Of a stretch of DNA of 64,000 nt, positions 1 through 10,455 are shown one piece after another. Numbering within the stretch: the stretch's first letter is position 1; each line of letters starts with the position of its first letter. The notes below the pieces were generated by a model that worked only from the letters and a program-made list of their open reading frames with translations, searched no databases and had not been told where the DNA came from. This DNA comes from Cryptomeria japonica (lineage: Eukaryota; Streptophyta; Pinopsida; Cupressales; Cupressaceae): the NCBI RefSeq assembly GCF_030272615.1, contig NW_026728903.1, positions 312,001-376,000 of the forward strand, in the 5' to 3' direction. The position numbers and the translations under genes were made by a program.

Positions 1-128
1 AACTGGTCTCTGAAGGGGTGGGAAGACAGACCTTCTAGTTCCAACTCGATAAAATCCTCTCTCTCTTGTCTTGCCTCCATCTCTTGCATAAATCTCATTA
101 GCACTTGCTCAAAATGTGTTGTGTTTCT

Positions 129-477
129 TCACATATGGTCCCAAGTGAAGCCATGGGACAATTCTTGGATGAAGACAAGAGTTGTTCCATTCTGCAGCCA
201 TCTGTCAAACTTGTCCTCATTCAGCCGTAGAACCACAATGACCTGCATAGCAACAAGGTAGCGAATGAGTCTCCTAAGAGACTCAATGAAGTATCTACCC
301 TTTCCAATAATCACATCATCATTCCTAGATTTCCAAATGATCCAACTAATTTCCAAAGAGAGAACAAACCAAAAAAGATTATCACATTTCTTGCCACCTC
401 TAACATAATCAAGTACCACATCTTCAATAGAAAGACATTTATTATTAACTGAGATGCCAAACAATTTTCATACCTCT
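129..477 (-). pseudogene. LINE ORF2 C-terminal piece, left of the solo LTR
   Basis: A 111-codon open stretch starts inside LINE sequence with GISVNN and contains FWFVLSLEISWIIWKSRN, a layout typical of the tail of plant L1 ORF2 proteins after the zf-RVT finger. Across the LTR at 478-1,535 it is continuous with the fragment at 1,536-2,215: removing the LTR and one target copy joins HFSKEV to KLFGIS with a single TGA between them (a likely TGG-to-TGA change). It is part of a dead element, not a host gene. Confidence 0.65.
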
Positions 478-1535
478 TGTTAGGTATCGGAGACAACTGA
501 GAGGGGGGGAGTGAATCAGTTGTCAAATAAATTCAACAAAAAACAACTTAACTAACTTTAATGCTTAATACTGGTAAACCTGACTTTTATGTCGGCAGAC
601 AGTTTTATCAATTAATTGCAATACTGGTAAATATTAATGCATGAAACAGAAAGATAATAACATACACAACACCTAACACCAATATTTGTATGTGGAAACC
701 CTATAAGGGGAAAAACCATGGTGGGAAACCTTACCCACAATCAGATGATACTACCGCAGATAGTATGTGTATACAAATGGGGCTGCACATGCAGAAATGC
801 CAAGTGCCTAGAGCTCACTACTCAAACACAAATAGAAGTCACACTAACTACAATTGGATGGTTAAATCCAATAAGAATGTACTGCTCAAATTAGCATATT
901 TCTATGTTGGATTCAGCACCGGTGTAGTTCTGATTGTCTTCACAAAAACCTTGCTTTACCTTCAAATGATGTCTACATGTATAGCTCTTCTTATTCTTGC
1001 ATATACCTTCTTAAAATTCCTTATCCTTATTGCATATCAATCTTACAAATAAGATCTTACATATATACCATAACCTAAGACCAATTTAAGTAGGTCGGCT
1101 ACTAAAAGATATTACAATAAAACATTTTACAAGTAAATCAATAACTGATGCAATAACTGATTCAACATATCGGCTTGATGCATTTACAATAACAACAAAA
1201 TCATCTCCAAAGTGTGTCGTGCTGATCTGGAATAGATAAACCTGTCGGTGCTTATCCTGGACCTATTTGTCGGCAACAACAAATATGCAATTACGAATAT
1301 ACCAATGAACAAATCTACAAGACAAAGTGTCCAAACAATGTTTTAGACATAACCAAGTGTTTTCCATATCTTCCAAGTGACGGTGAACATTGTATCCTGT
1401 CGGTGTACTAGATACCGATGACTGTGCATAAGTCACTTGCTTGCTGGTGAACATTGTTGATTCTTCAAAGTGCCAGAGTTAATAAGTGTTACTAGGTGTT
1501 GACATCAATGACAAAACCATACCAAAATACCAACA
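478..1535 (-). mobile_element. Solo LTR of a Ty1/copia family (family A)
   Basis: The plus-strand sequence starts TGTTAGG and ends CCAACA, so on the minus strand it is TGTTGG...CCTAACA with TGTT/AACA inverted ends. CCTCT flanks it at 473-477 and 1,536-1,540, a perfect 5 bp target duplication. Length is 1,058 bp. Internal phrases (ACTGAGAGGGGGG, GATAGTATGTGTATACAAAT, GACATCAATGACAAAAC) recur in both LTRs of Copia-1 (29,311-30,377 and 42,868-43,911), so it belongs to the same family. No PBS or coding region is attached, so unequal LTR-LTR recombination is the likely origin. On the minus strand a TATA-like GGTATATATG lies at about 1,060-1,070, a candidate LTR promoter. The short open frames inside it are not genes. 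Confidence 0.92.
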
Positions 1536-2215
1536 CCTCTTTGGAAAAATGACATTCAAAGAAAATATGAGGCACAAACTCAAGGAGACGACAGAGTTTA
1601 CACAATAGGGGGTCACCATTATTATCTTTAAGTGGAAGCTTGTGAAGCAAGAGTTTCCAGGAAAAAAAAATTCTTTTTTGGTTCAGTCGGATTAGACTAG
1701 AATCTCAAGAGACTAGTGTGCCATTTTTTGGAATCTCAGGTGAGGCTCCAGACATTGTTGAGATGGGCAATAATATCTTCGGAGTCAACAAGGGTAGAGT
1801 AGATCAGTTTGGCCTTTATTAGAGGAAGGGGGGAGCCATCTTTCCAATAGAGGGAGGAGTTTGGGGAGAGTAAGGAAGGGGCAGGAGAGGAGAGGATGGG
1901 ATCGAGTGTAGACATGAGGACATTGTAGGTTCTGGCTTGGGAGATGGGGAGGCTGAATTTGGATCTTAGGGCCTCCCAAGGGATCAGGTACCATCTTTCA
2001 GGTTGTATTCAAAAATGACCAGTCCTAAGTTGTGCCACTTCAAGGCAGAACGCCCTTGAAGACAGGCCAATTGCTTTCCATTGTGAAGAGTATTCCACCA
2101 TATAGATCTGGCCAAGTTGAGAGATCCCTTATTATCAATAATGTTCCTGTTGTCGATGAATTGTCTAACATGGTTCAAAGCCTTCCATATAGACTTGAAG
2201 ACTTATGATCCCGCA
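1536..2215 (-). pseudogene. LINE ORF2 linker and zf-RVT-like piece, right of the solo LTR
   Basis: Minus-strand reading from 2,210 runs through SIWKALNHVRQFIDN, SIWWNTLHNGKQLACLQG and RSALKWHNLGL, then a proline-rich stretch, then WKLLLHKLPL and LLCKLCRLLEF around 1,640-1,570. This is the order seen between RT and zf-RVT in plant LINE ORF2 proteins. The frame changes near 1,990 and 1,690. It continues beyond the solo LTR at its 3' end. Confidence 0.65.
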
Positions 2216-2882
2216 GGGGAATTTAAAAAGTTTAAGAAAACAAAATTATTTATATTTTCCATTAATCACATTTTGTTTGTTACGAACATGGAAAAGTAAC
2301 TAGATATAACCTATTGACTATATGAGTAGACTAATTCCTATAAATTTAGATACTTAAAATCTAACTAAATATTGAATTTATAAAATATATTTAATCACTT
2401 TAATGAAATTGAGTATATATCCAACACTATTTAGTACTGAATTATATTATAGTTTATTTCCTAATACTTGACTCAAATTCTCTATATATTAGCTACATGA
2501 TTTCAAGCAATTAATGTTATTAAATGGTGTTCATGTGTACATTGCATATAGTCAAATGTATCTAATTGAAGTATACTTAATTTCTTACTTTTTATCAATG
2601 CTCCTAAATTTCTTGAGCCTTATTTTTTCATTTTCTAAATTATAAAAATTGGACTTCAAGTCAAATGATCTAAATGGATGAAATTTACACATGTTAAGTT
2701 TAAGAATGCAAAATTATTTATACATTTCACTAATTACATTTTTTTTTGTTAGGAACCGAGGAAAAGTAATTAGATATATAACCTTTTTAGTTCAAAGCAC
2801 TAAATTTTGAAGATCTGCATATTTGCATGTTTTGTTTCCAGGTTCAAAGCACAAAATTATGAAGATCTAAATATTTTTTGCA
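2216..2882. repeat. AT-rich spacer with two diverged direct-repeat pairs
   Basis: No gene is visible. A segment of about 90 bp at 2,222-2,313 (core AAAATTATTTATA, then GGAAAAGTAA and AGATATA) recurs in direct orientation at about 2,694-2,786. A second, tandem pair lies at 2,791-2,824 and 2,843-2,876 (GTTCAAAGCAC then GAAGATCT). These may be remnants of an older insertion; no terminal repeats or target duplication were found. Confidence 0.5.
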
Positions 2883-3390
2883 ATGGGGGATAAGAGGACT
2901 AGATCAAGGTTGTATGATTGTAAAAGGGATGATAAGATGAAAGGTCATAAAAAATGTAGTCAACAACAATCCATTGTTGTTCAAGATCAACCTGAAGATG
3001 TTCAAGAAAGATCTACTCAGGTACGAGATGAAAAAAAAATTGGTATAGAAAATTTGATGGAAATGGATGAAGATAGTCTTTTCAATGAAATTCCATCTCA
3101 AGATATGATACCTGAAAGAACATTAAAATTGCATTGTAAGAAATTGTTGGATGATTATTTTAAAAAGGTCTATTATTGGAAGAGCATAATTATTTGCTAA
3201 GTTATTTAGGAAAAGGGAAATGAAACCTTTTTTGGAGTTGTTGGGTGTTGGTAATAAGCAAAGTTCTCCTGATACATTAGTAAAAGAAACTATAATTGAA
3301 AATTTACAAGCATTGAATTGTATTGAGAACACAAGTCGAGGTGTTGATTTAAGTGTTGCACCTACGCATTACCAGGATATTTCGGGATGA
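2883..3390 (+). pseudogene. Unrecognised plus-strand ORF with one frameshift
   Basis: An ATG at 2,883 opens 105 codons rich in charged residues (MGDKRTRSRLYDCKRDDK, then acidic EMDEDSLFNEIP). A TAA ends it at about 3,198. The frame starting near 3,194 (AKLFRKREMKPFLELLG) looks like the continuation and stays open to TGA at 3,388-3,390, so one frameshift near 3,165-3,195 would connect them. I do not recognise the product. It could be a diverged transposon-encoded protein or an exon fragment. It abuts a truncated LTR on its right, so the last codons may belong to the LTR. Confidence 0.3.
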
Positions 3391-4107
3391 TTTATGGATT
3401 TGTTATTGTTGTTTTGTTCTTAAGCCAACATGGCATATCATTGTAATATGAATTTATGTAATGATCTTATTGTAATATCTTTTAGGTGGCCAACATAATT
3501 GGTTTAGGCTTTAGGGTTGGTATAAAATGATGTAAGATCTCATTATAATAATTTTTCATGGTTGAGGAATGTAATATCATATGCGAAGGAGATTTGGTTG
3601 ATCATAGGTTATCAAATTGGGATTATGGAAGAGGCCAAAGGCCTTTGGTATTGAGCTTAACCAGGATTGTAATCAGGCATGGTACATGCTATCTCTGGGA
3701 GTTCATTATTGTGGATTGTTGTCTATATATCTTGAGGTGGTTTTAACCTCTGTAGTCAGTGAGACTCTTTTGTAATGAGAAATACGCTCTAGGAAGTGTG
3801 CCTTCCTACATGCACAAGCTCCTCATTGTAACACACTTTCTACAGAAGTATCATCTGACTGTGGGTAGGCTTCCCACCATGGTTTTTTCCTTTCCAGGTT
3901 TTCCACATACAAATCATGGTGTTATGTGGTATGGTTGCTTTGCATTAATTATCTGTTTAATTGCTAAGTTGCATTGTTTACCGGTATCTGTTTCTACTTT
4001 ACCGATACTTAATCTGGTTAAAGGTTATTAAGTGGATTAAATGTTATAATTTGCTAACAACTAATTCACCCCCCCCCCCTCTTACTTGTTCACCGGTTAT
4101 CCTAACA
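3391..4107 (+). mobile_element. 5'-truncated copia-type LTR, plus orientation
   Basis: The right end matches the 3' end of the copia LTRs in this window in reverse complement: a C-run preceded by ATTCACC at about 4,065, ending CCTAACA at 4,101-4,107. The block GTGGCCAACATAATTGG (about 3,485) then ATGATGTAAGATCT matches the mid-LTR region seen as reverse complement at 1,050-1,095. The expected TGTTGG start and GTCATTGATGTCAAC phrase are missing, so the 5' part is lost; the left boundary is approximate. No PBS follows 4,107 and no target duplication was found. Confidence 0.6.
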
Positions 4108-4149
4108 TGCACTGGTGACATGTTTCCAAACCAAATGAGCGGCTAAAAA

Positions 4150-6252
4150 GCTCTAAATAATGACATAGTTTGGAAGTCCGATGTGAGCAATCTTGTGACA
4201 CCATACTTTTTTGTCTCATCGGACTTGGGCCATAATATCCACATGACTTTTCAAATATTCTATGCAAAGAAAAAGGAGGGACTCAATTTTTGCCACCGTT
4301 GAGAAATCGTCTACCGTTAGAGTTTTTTCTTCTCTAACATAATTAATTTTTCCTTCAAAGGGCTGAGTAATAACTTCCAAAATTTATATCATTTTCCCAT
4401 CCTCCTTTAGACGCTTGATTCCTATGCATTTCAAACCAATCTGCATGGATAAAAAAAATTGATCCAACTCATTCCATAGCTTAGTAGACCCTTCACATCC
4501 CTGCTCCACTACAAAGTCACGCCACTCAAAATGTTTCTTGCACACATAGAGGACATTATCATCCAGGCCTTGCATTATTTTTTCTGACTAAAACTTCATT
4601 ATGTCATACTGTTGTACATCATTCATTTGTGCTACCAAAACCTTCCACTTGATTTCCTCCTTTCAATTAGCAATTTCTGTCTCTAGCTCTTTCATTATAG
4701 TTATTGCATTTTCATACACCTTGCTCAAATTTTTGAAATATTATGTGCCAGATTGAGTGATCTCGTCCAACCACTCCAAGGAGGTCTCTATCACCATCTT
4801 GCTCTTTTGAATTTGACCCAAGAACTTCTGATTAGCAGATGACTTAGGATCAAATGATGTGGGCAGCTGTGAAATCGGTTGTGCGTTGGGATTATAAATA
4901 GCATCTATATATTCAGCCATGTGCCTTATTAATTCCTTGAGATCTTGTTTATCTCTTTCATCCTTCCATATCCTGCTTATTATTCTCTTTGTGGAAGATT
5001 CCAAATGGTGTACATTTACTACACATGATACAACACCTAAATTAATCTTTTCAACAATGAAATCCTTTGTTGAAGGATTTTCAAGCTCTTTATCTGAAAT
5101 AGGATGAGTTATTTCAGCAATCCAATTGTCAGTGTCTTGATCATAATCCATTTTCGAAACTATTTTCATCCTTTTGGACTTTGGAGTTCTACCCAAACAT
5201 TTACTAACCATATCTTCAATAGGATTTGAAATAGGAACCACATTTCTTTTTTCGCTACTAAGAGAAGTGTCTAGCCAATGAGGAGCACTAGAATCTACGT
5301 CCTTTATTTGGGATTTCTCACCACCAATGTTCGCTAAGACTAGTGAACCTACAACACCTGCTTCTTCTTTAGGCTTCTCAGTGTCACCAACTTCCATGGA
5401 GGACTTATCAATATTTTATTTTGCCATTATATTCTCAACCTCTGGAGATACTTCTATATTAACCACTACAATGCTTTCTGGCAACTTTTTGCCCTTGTTC
5501 TTGGTTCTCGATCTGGTGACACGGGTTGGAAGCTGGCTAACAAGGGATTTCTTCTAACCTTTGGTAGTATCTGCCTCAATTTTAACTTTGGTGTTACCTG
5601 CAACTCAAGTATTAACGGATTTATTAGACATAACATTTTGAATTGGATCAAGAGAACCTTCGATCACTAGCTTTCCCAGTCTCTTCTTTTGTAACCACTA
5701 CTTATTCATGTAGATAACATGGGATGTTCTCATTTGGATTTGATCCTCCTCTTTCTTATCTCATTCTATCTCAGCGATTGGGGAACCCTATACTTTCTCT
5801 GCATATTGTGGATCAATGAAATCCTCACCATTATCCTCAACTCATGTTGCATTCATTTTGAGTTGAAAGTTATTAATTTGATCCACTGTGAACCTAGATA
5901 ATGTTCTCCTTCTTCCTTCAAATTCATCTCCACAATCCTCCTAGAAGTCTTCAAGTTGTGGAAGATGAGAAAAATCCTCTTTAAGGGCTAGATGCGCCTA
6001 AGCATAACCTTTGTTGTCAAAATTAGGTCGAGATGTATAGTGTTGAAGGTTAAGCTTTTTTACATCAACCTCTCAACACATCAAAAGTAATATGAAAAAT
6101 ATAATTACCTAGTTCAACTAGGAAAGAAACACTTGAATCTTGTCTTCATAGTGTCCTCTTGTCAATGTGAGCAAGTTGCCTACATAGTTCAATTAGCACG
6201 AAGAAAGCAAGGGAAAATCTCGGTAATTTAAATGGTTCTCCTCTGAACCCTC
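4150..6252 (-). pseudogene. Large degraded ORF of unknown family, C-terminal two thirds
   Basis: From 6,252 down to about 4,150 one minus-strand frame keeps coding character for roughly 700 codons despite about 15 in-frame stops. The longest clean run is 5,397-4,741 (218 codons, starting MEVGDTEKPKEE). The same frame continues across stops at 4,741, about 4,650, 4,600, 4,384 and 4,210, and upstream through LVSQLPTRVTRSRTK and LSRFTVDQINNFQLK. Most stops could be Gln, Arg or Trp codons changed by C-to-T. A shift in the run of Ts at 6,055-6,061 is needed. At its N-terminal end the reading GEPFKLPRFS meets the other half across the solo LTR. The C-terminal third is rich in charged, helix-forming residues. 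I cannot name the family; a retroelement-carried accessory or gag-like protein is a guess from its surroundings. Confidence 0.55.
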
Positions 6253-7383
6253 TGTATACACATAAAAATGGCTATGAGCAATTAAATAAATATTTATATT
6301 TATTTAATAATTATTCTTCTATTAAATACTTAATTTGAAAAGATTAATTTATTTAATTAATTTTGAGTCTTTCTATTAATTAATATTTATTAATTAATTC
6401 ATCTATTCTATTCCTCTAAAATAATTAAATATCTAATATTTAATTATTCCTCTAGCCAAGTTAATTAAATATCTAATGTTTAATTATCTCCTCTAATCAA
6501 TTAAATATCTAATATTTAATGGTAATTCTCCTATCCTATAGTCTCAAATATTAAATAATTTCTTAAATTATTTAATCCCTTTTCCAACTCACCTTCTATC
6601 TCCACTTCATCTTCCCTTTGCCAACTCGTCCATCATGTGGCTAAAGAAATTAATATTTCTTAAATATTAATTCATCATTTATCTTCAACCTCCAAACTTA
6701 ATGGATATTGTGTACATACACATATTTCATAACCATCTCCTATATTCTCTTCAACACTCCCTACATCTTAGGAAGGACTTGAGTCCACTTGTCCTCTCAT
6801 GCCTAAATCTTCTCCAACCATCCCTAGATTCCCTCAGTCAGCAACCCAGTCAAGGTGAGATGAGTGACACTTGTCTTCTTCTTCCCCCTTTCTCTCAACC
6901 TTCACCTTTTCTCACAGCCATCCAAATCTACAGATCTAATCATGACCATTGATCTAAGCCACATCATCTCATCCTCTCAACGTCTATAAAATCAAGAGCT
7001 TCTGTTGAGAGAGAGAGAGACTTCAAGAGACTTCAAGTGAATTTGCAAGCTAATCATTTGTAAAACTTATGCATCCGTGAGTTTTAATCTTGAAGCAAAT
7101 AGCAATTAGCATTATAGCAAAATCATGTAGTATTGCATATCATAGCATATGCCTTCTTGGAAGCTATCAGTGCTTGTCTAAGAGAACATCATCTGCAACC
7201 AAGAACAATGGAGTTAGGACACAATGAGACATAAACCATGAAGGTAATATTAGTATTTTTATTTCATATGTATTTCATGTAGTTTCATTGGTTGAGTTTG
7301 GATTTCCTGTAGTATTTCCATTGGTATTTTGTGAAACTAACTTGTTGCAAGTAGCATTCTGAGATGAAATTCAAGTCGACACA
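6253..7383 (+). mobile_element. Solo LTR (gypsy-like, TGTATACA...ACA) in the unknown ORF
   Basis: It starts TGTATACACATAAAAATGG and ends CGACACA. CCCTC flanks it at 6,248-6,252 and 7,384-7,388, an exact 5 bp target duplication. Length is 1,131 bp. A TATA box lies at 6,985-6,990, giving plus orientation. Its first 20 bases resemble the start of the Tat-like LTR at 58,556 (TGTAGACATATAAAAATG), and both open with long AT-rich runs of TTAATTAA type, so a distant family link is likely. No PBS or coding region is attached. Removing it restores the surrounding minus-strand reading frame. Confidence 0.85.
6985..6990 (+). promoter_or_regulatory. TATA box of the solo LTR
   Basis: TATAAA in the context CGTCTATAAAATCAAGAG lies about 730 bp into the LTR, followed about 25 bases on by a GAGAGAGAGAGA tract. 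This is the usual place for an LTR promoter. Activity cannot be judged from sequence. Confidence 0.45.
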
Positions 7384-8490
7384 CCCTCCAACCTTGATGT
7401 AGGTGAACTGAGGATACTGGACGAAATAACTTTCATATGTACTCACTAGCTACATATCCTCATCAGATAGTCATTTGTTAACATTCCCTTGATGTTCATA
7501 GACTAATCTCCATGCAAGCACATCATGAACCCTCCAGAAATCCTCATGGCACTTTTGTAGCTGAAGGTGTGGCTGATAATTGTAAATTTTCATCCCATCA
7601 ACCCACTCCTCATGATACAAACCATACCAAGGTCTGACACACGCCAAACAATAAAACAAGTATGAGGACATATAGAAGTTTTTACTCCCGAGGCAATTAC
7701 TTAGTCCTTCATGTAACCTCTTAGCAATAAGCGTTGCCCAGTCTATATATCGCTTCTCATCTAATATGACTTAGATGAAAAAGTACATCCAATCTTCCCA
7801 ATGAAATGGTTGTTGGCTTCCTTTCAACTTATGCAATAAAATAACAATGTCCCTTACCTCCTTGATCAAGTGTTCTCTTGTTAAGGGCTTGGGTAATGGA
7901 GAACCACCCTTTTGAAATTTCACAAGCTAATTTCTGGCTATAACACTTCTATATTAGGATTTCTTTTCTAAGACAAATCTCTAAGACATTGTTATCGTCC
8001 AATCCTCATATGGCTCCTTAGCGGGGATTTTTAAAATAGCTATAACAGTTTCTCTATTTACATTCAATAAAACACCCCCATTTGCATTTCTAATACATCT
8101 ATGTTCGGGGTCATACTTCTTTTTTTTAATCCAAAAGTGACAAAGCACTTATATTTATTATTAATAGAAACTAGTTCATGGGACTCCTCAGAGAAAGAAC
8201 TATTGAAGAAAACTCTAATTCCTCGTTCGTGTACAAAGATATGTCAAATTGAAATCCTAAGAACAAAGGCCAGCATCAAAGTTCTGATAATAAAACTAGC
8301 TGGCATAATACAAAATTTCATAGATAAGTATTCAATAATAACCAAGAAAATCGAGCCACCATCACCTAACACGATGGTGCACCGAACATTCATTACAACC
8401 ATGAGCAGAGCACAAGTAAGTTGTGTAGGGACAACTCCATCACCCAAATGTGGCATTATTGATATCAATTGCATAAGATCTGGAATTTGA
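7384..8490 (-). pseudogene. Large degraded ORF of unknown family, N-terminal third
   Basis: Reading the minus strand from about 8,490 gives a hydrophobic stretch (MPASFIIRTLMLAFVLRI), then YDPEHRCIRNANGGVLLN (about 8,110-8,060), KEPYEDWTITMS, REHLIKEVRDIVILLHKL, FHWEDWMYFFI and a clean 66-codon run at 7,671-7,471 (FYMSSYLFYCLACVRPWYG just upstream, HEDFWRVHDVLAWRLVYEH within). It ends FTYIKVGGFRGE at the solo LTR. Six or more in-frame stops interrupt it. Adding the part beyond the LTR gives about 1,070 codons in all. The family is not recognised. The start codon is uncertain because stops are frequent at the 5' end. Confidence 0.5.
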
Positions 8491-8555
8491 AATGTGTTTT
8501 ACTAATTCATCATCACTAAGCTTTTGAAGTCCAATAATCAAGAAGGAGGCCTGAT

Positions 8556-9146
8556 CTATAGAAAACAATCAATAAAATTCCCATCACAATCGTAATTTGA
8601 TAGCAAATCAGCCACCCTATTACCTTCTCTAAGCGTATGTGTGATATAGATGTCCTAGAATGATTGCAGTAGATGCCATACATGTTTCATTATGTATTTA
8701 AGATGCCAATTGAAAACAGCCTTAGTGATGCATGCATTAATTATTATTAGGGAGTCCCCTTCAATATGAACTTCTGTAAAACCTCCTTTCTTTGCCAAAG
8801 TTAGACCTTGTAATAATGCATGATCTTCAGCCATATTATTTGGTCTTGGGTTGATGGGAGATGACTTGATTGCCAAAACATTGCCTAACCAGTCCCTGAT
8901 ACAAACGTTGATTCCTGAAGCATCGGGATTGCCTCTTGAGGCACCATCAAAATTAATTTTAGAAAACTCTCTAAAAGGCGAGTGCCATTTAATAATAGAT
9001 CTATCTTTAGTATGAATAGATTGCCAATTTGGTACCCGACCAAGTGGGATATGAATATTTTTCCATTCTTTGACCATTAGGTTGTCCCAATGTGAAAAAT
9101 AATGATTACATTTAATGTTGGATAAGTTGGAGTTAACAGTTTCCAA
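8556..9146 (-). pseudogene. LINE RNase H domain
   Basis: The frame contains KINFDGASRGNPDASGI, the first catalytic Asp motif of RVT_3-type plant RNase H. An alanine-rich helix follows (NNMAEDHALLQGLTLAKKG), then HIEGDSLIII with the second catalytic region. After one in-frame TAG at 8,655-8,657 it goes on with THTLREGNRVADLLSN, the usual C-terminal motif, and ends at TAG 8,556-8,558. It removes RNA from RNA:DNA hybrids in active LINEs; here it is broken by the internal stop. Confidence 0.8.
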
Positions 9147-9511
9147 GATTGAAAGTTCCAGTTGTTCAATGACTCAATCAATATGGGAGATTTTTCTTTT
9201 GTGAATTCTCTTATTCCGCTCCCACCAAATAGCCCATACAACTGATGATGGAATACAGTGCCACAAAGAAGTCAGCGAGGATGTAGAGAACAACAAGGTT
9301 CAAGATTCAAACAGATCCCATATCTTATTTGGTAGGGGGAAGGACACATTGAGTTTGTTTAGGACAAACACCCAACATGCGTGTGAGAATTTGCAGTTAT
9401 GCAATAGATGATCCACAGTTTCAACTTCTTCTCCACATAAGACACAATTAAAGGGATCTGTAATTCCTAGCTTCGTAAGTTTGTCACTAGTTAGGATTTA
9501 ATTTCTTAGAG

Positions 9512-10421
9512 CTAACCAAGCAAAACATCCCACTTTTGGAAGGACAACAGAATTCCAACAAAAAGGATATGCTCTGCTCTTTCTACTTTCATTTTAATAT
9601 GCCAGGGTGCTCTGTAACCTTCTTTAACTAAATACTCACCATTCTTGGAAGGCACCCATATTAATTTATCATCATACCTAGATAAGAACACCATACACTG
9701 CTGGAATATAGTGGTGAGAAGAGAGATTTGTTGTTGAGTGAGAGGAAGTAATGATGGGTCTCTCCATATGACTTTTCCTAAATGAATTTCCACAACCATG
9801 ACATAGTCCAACAAATTAGGACCCCAAGAATTAATGGAAATGTTCATTACTTCTTCATATTGATCTGTTAAAGAAAGTGGGGGGTATCCATTCCAAGAGT
9901 TTGTCCAAAATTTGACACTATATCCATTATTCACTTCCCAAGATATAAACTTCGTGACCAAGTCTATGAAATTAATCATGAAGTTCCATATTGTTGACCC
10001 CTTAGGAGGGTCAAGTATAGTCATGATGTGAGAAGGATTTCTATCATCCAAATATTTTCCCTCCATGATTTGACACCATTTGGATCCTAATTTGGTATAC
10101 ATCTGCCAAACAAGTTCCCCCCCAAAATCTTTGTTTCTGTGTGCAAGATTGTGCAAACCAATTCCCCCATGAGATTTCTCCTGAGCCATATTTTCCAATG
10201 AAATGAGAGGAATCTTTTTTTGTTTCTGTCATATTGTTGTTCCAAAGGAATTGTCTGATGAGTTTATGTATTTTCTGAATAATTGATGTTGGTGCTTTAA
10301 GAACCGACATGTAATAATTTGGTATTGTTGATAGGACTGACTTAGTGAGAAAAATTTTCCCTGATAACGACAACCATCTGACCTTCCATGTTGAATTCTT
10401 GGTCTTAATTCTATCCACCAT
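9512..10421 (-). pseudogene. LINE ORF2 RT C-terminus and linker
   Basis: Two overlapping open frames (10,421-10,044 and 10,198-9,512) form one decayed region. The first holds MVDRIKTKNSTWKVRWLS and the thumb-like SVLSTIPNYYMS; the second holds EKSHGGIGLHNLAHRNK, the conserved GG(I/L)G block of LINE linkers, then KFWTNSW and VIWRDPSLLPL. A frameshift near 10,200-10,150 is needed to join them. Confidence 0.7.
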
Positions 10422-10455
10422 AGCAGGCCAATATTTAGCTTTGTTTTCTCCCTAA

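Larger units (their letters stand above)
1..2215 (-). mobile_element. LINE (L1-like) ORF2 3' fragment, split by a solo LTR
   Basis: The minus strand reads as the C-terminal part of a plant non-LTR retrotransposon ORF2, downstream of the reverse transcriptase. Translation from about 2,210 gives a linker region, then a zf-RVT-like block near 1,640-1,545 with Cys pairs and the phrase VPHIFFECHF. After the LTR at 478-1,535 it resumes with KLFGIS and a WIIWKSRN block at about 370-340. The frame still looks coding down to base 1, so the element continues off the left edge. No RT catalytic core is present, and homology ends abruptly near 2,215, as in 5'-truncated LINE copies. Several stops and frame changes make it dead. 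Assignment rests on pattern recognition, not alignment. Confidence 0.75.
8520..10455 (-). mobile_element. LINE (L1-like) with zf-RVT finger and RNase H, 5'-truncated
   Basis: The minus strand encodes, in order: the end of the RT region (KVRWLSLSGKIFLTKSVLS, then RQFLWNN) at 10,421-10,230; a linker to 9,512; a zf-RVT finger around 9,480-9,375 (CVLCGEE, then VDHLLHNC); and an RNase H domain at 9,146-8,556. This is the order of plant L1-type ORF2 proteins that carry a C-terminal RNase H. The RT palm with its YADD-type motif is missing and homology stops near 10,455, consistent with 5' truncation during insertion. Frameshifts lie near 10,200 and 9,500. No poly(A) tract or target duplication was clear. 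It directly abuts the unknown ORF at 8,490. Confidence 0.8.

Noticed and set aside
690-1052. A 120-codon plus-strand ORF with a hydrophobic C-terminus as a membrane protein gene
   Set aside because: It lies entirely inside a solo copia LTR, and the matching region of the Copia-1 LTRs does not keep the frame.
8101-8490. A 129-codon plus-strand ORF as a gene
   Set aside because: The minus strand of the same bases carries the N-terminal part of the long unknown frame, which continues for kilobases; the plus frame shows no motif.
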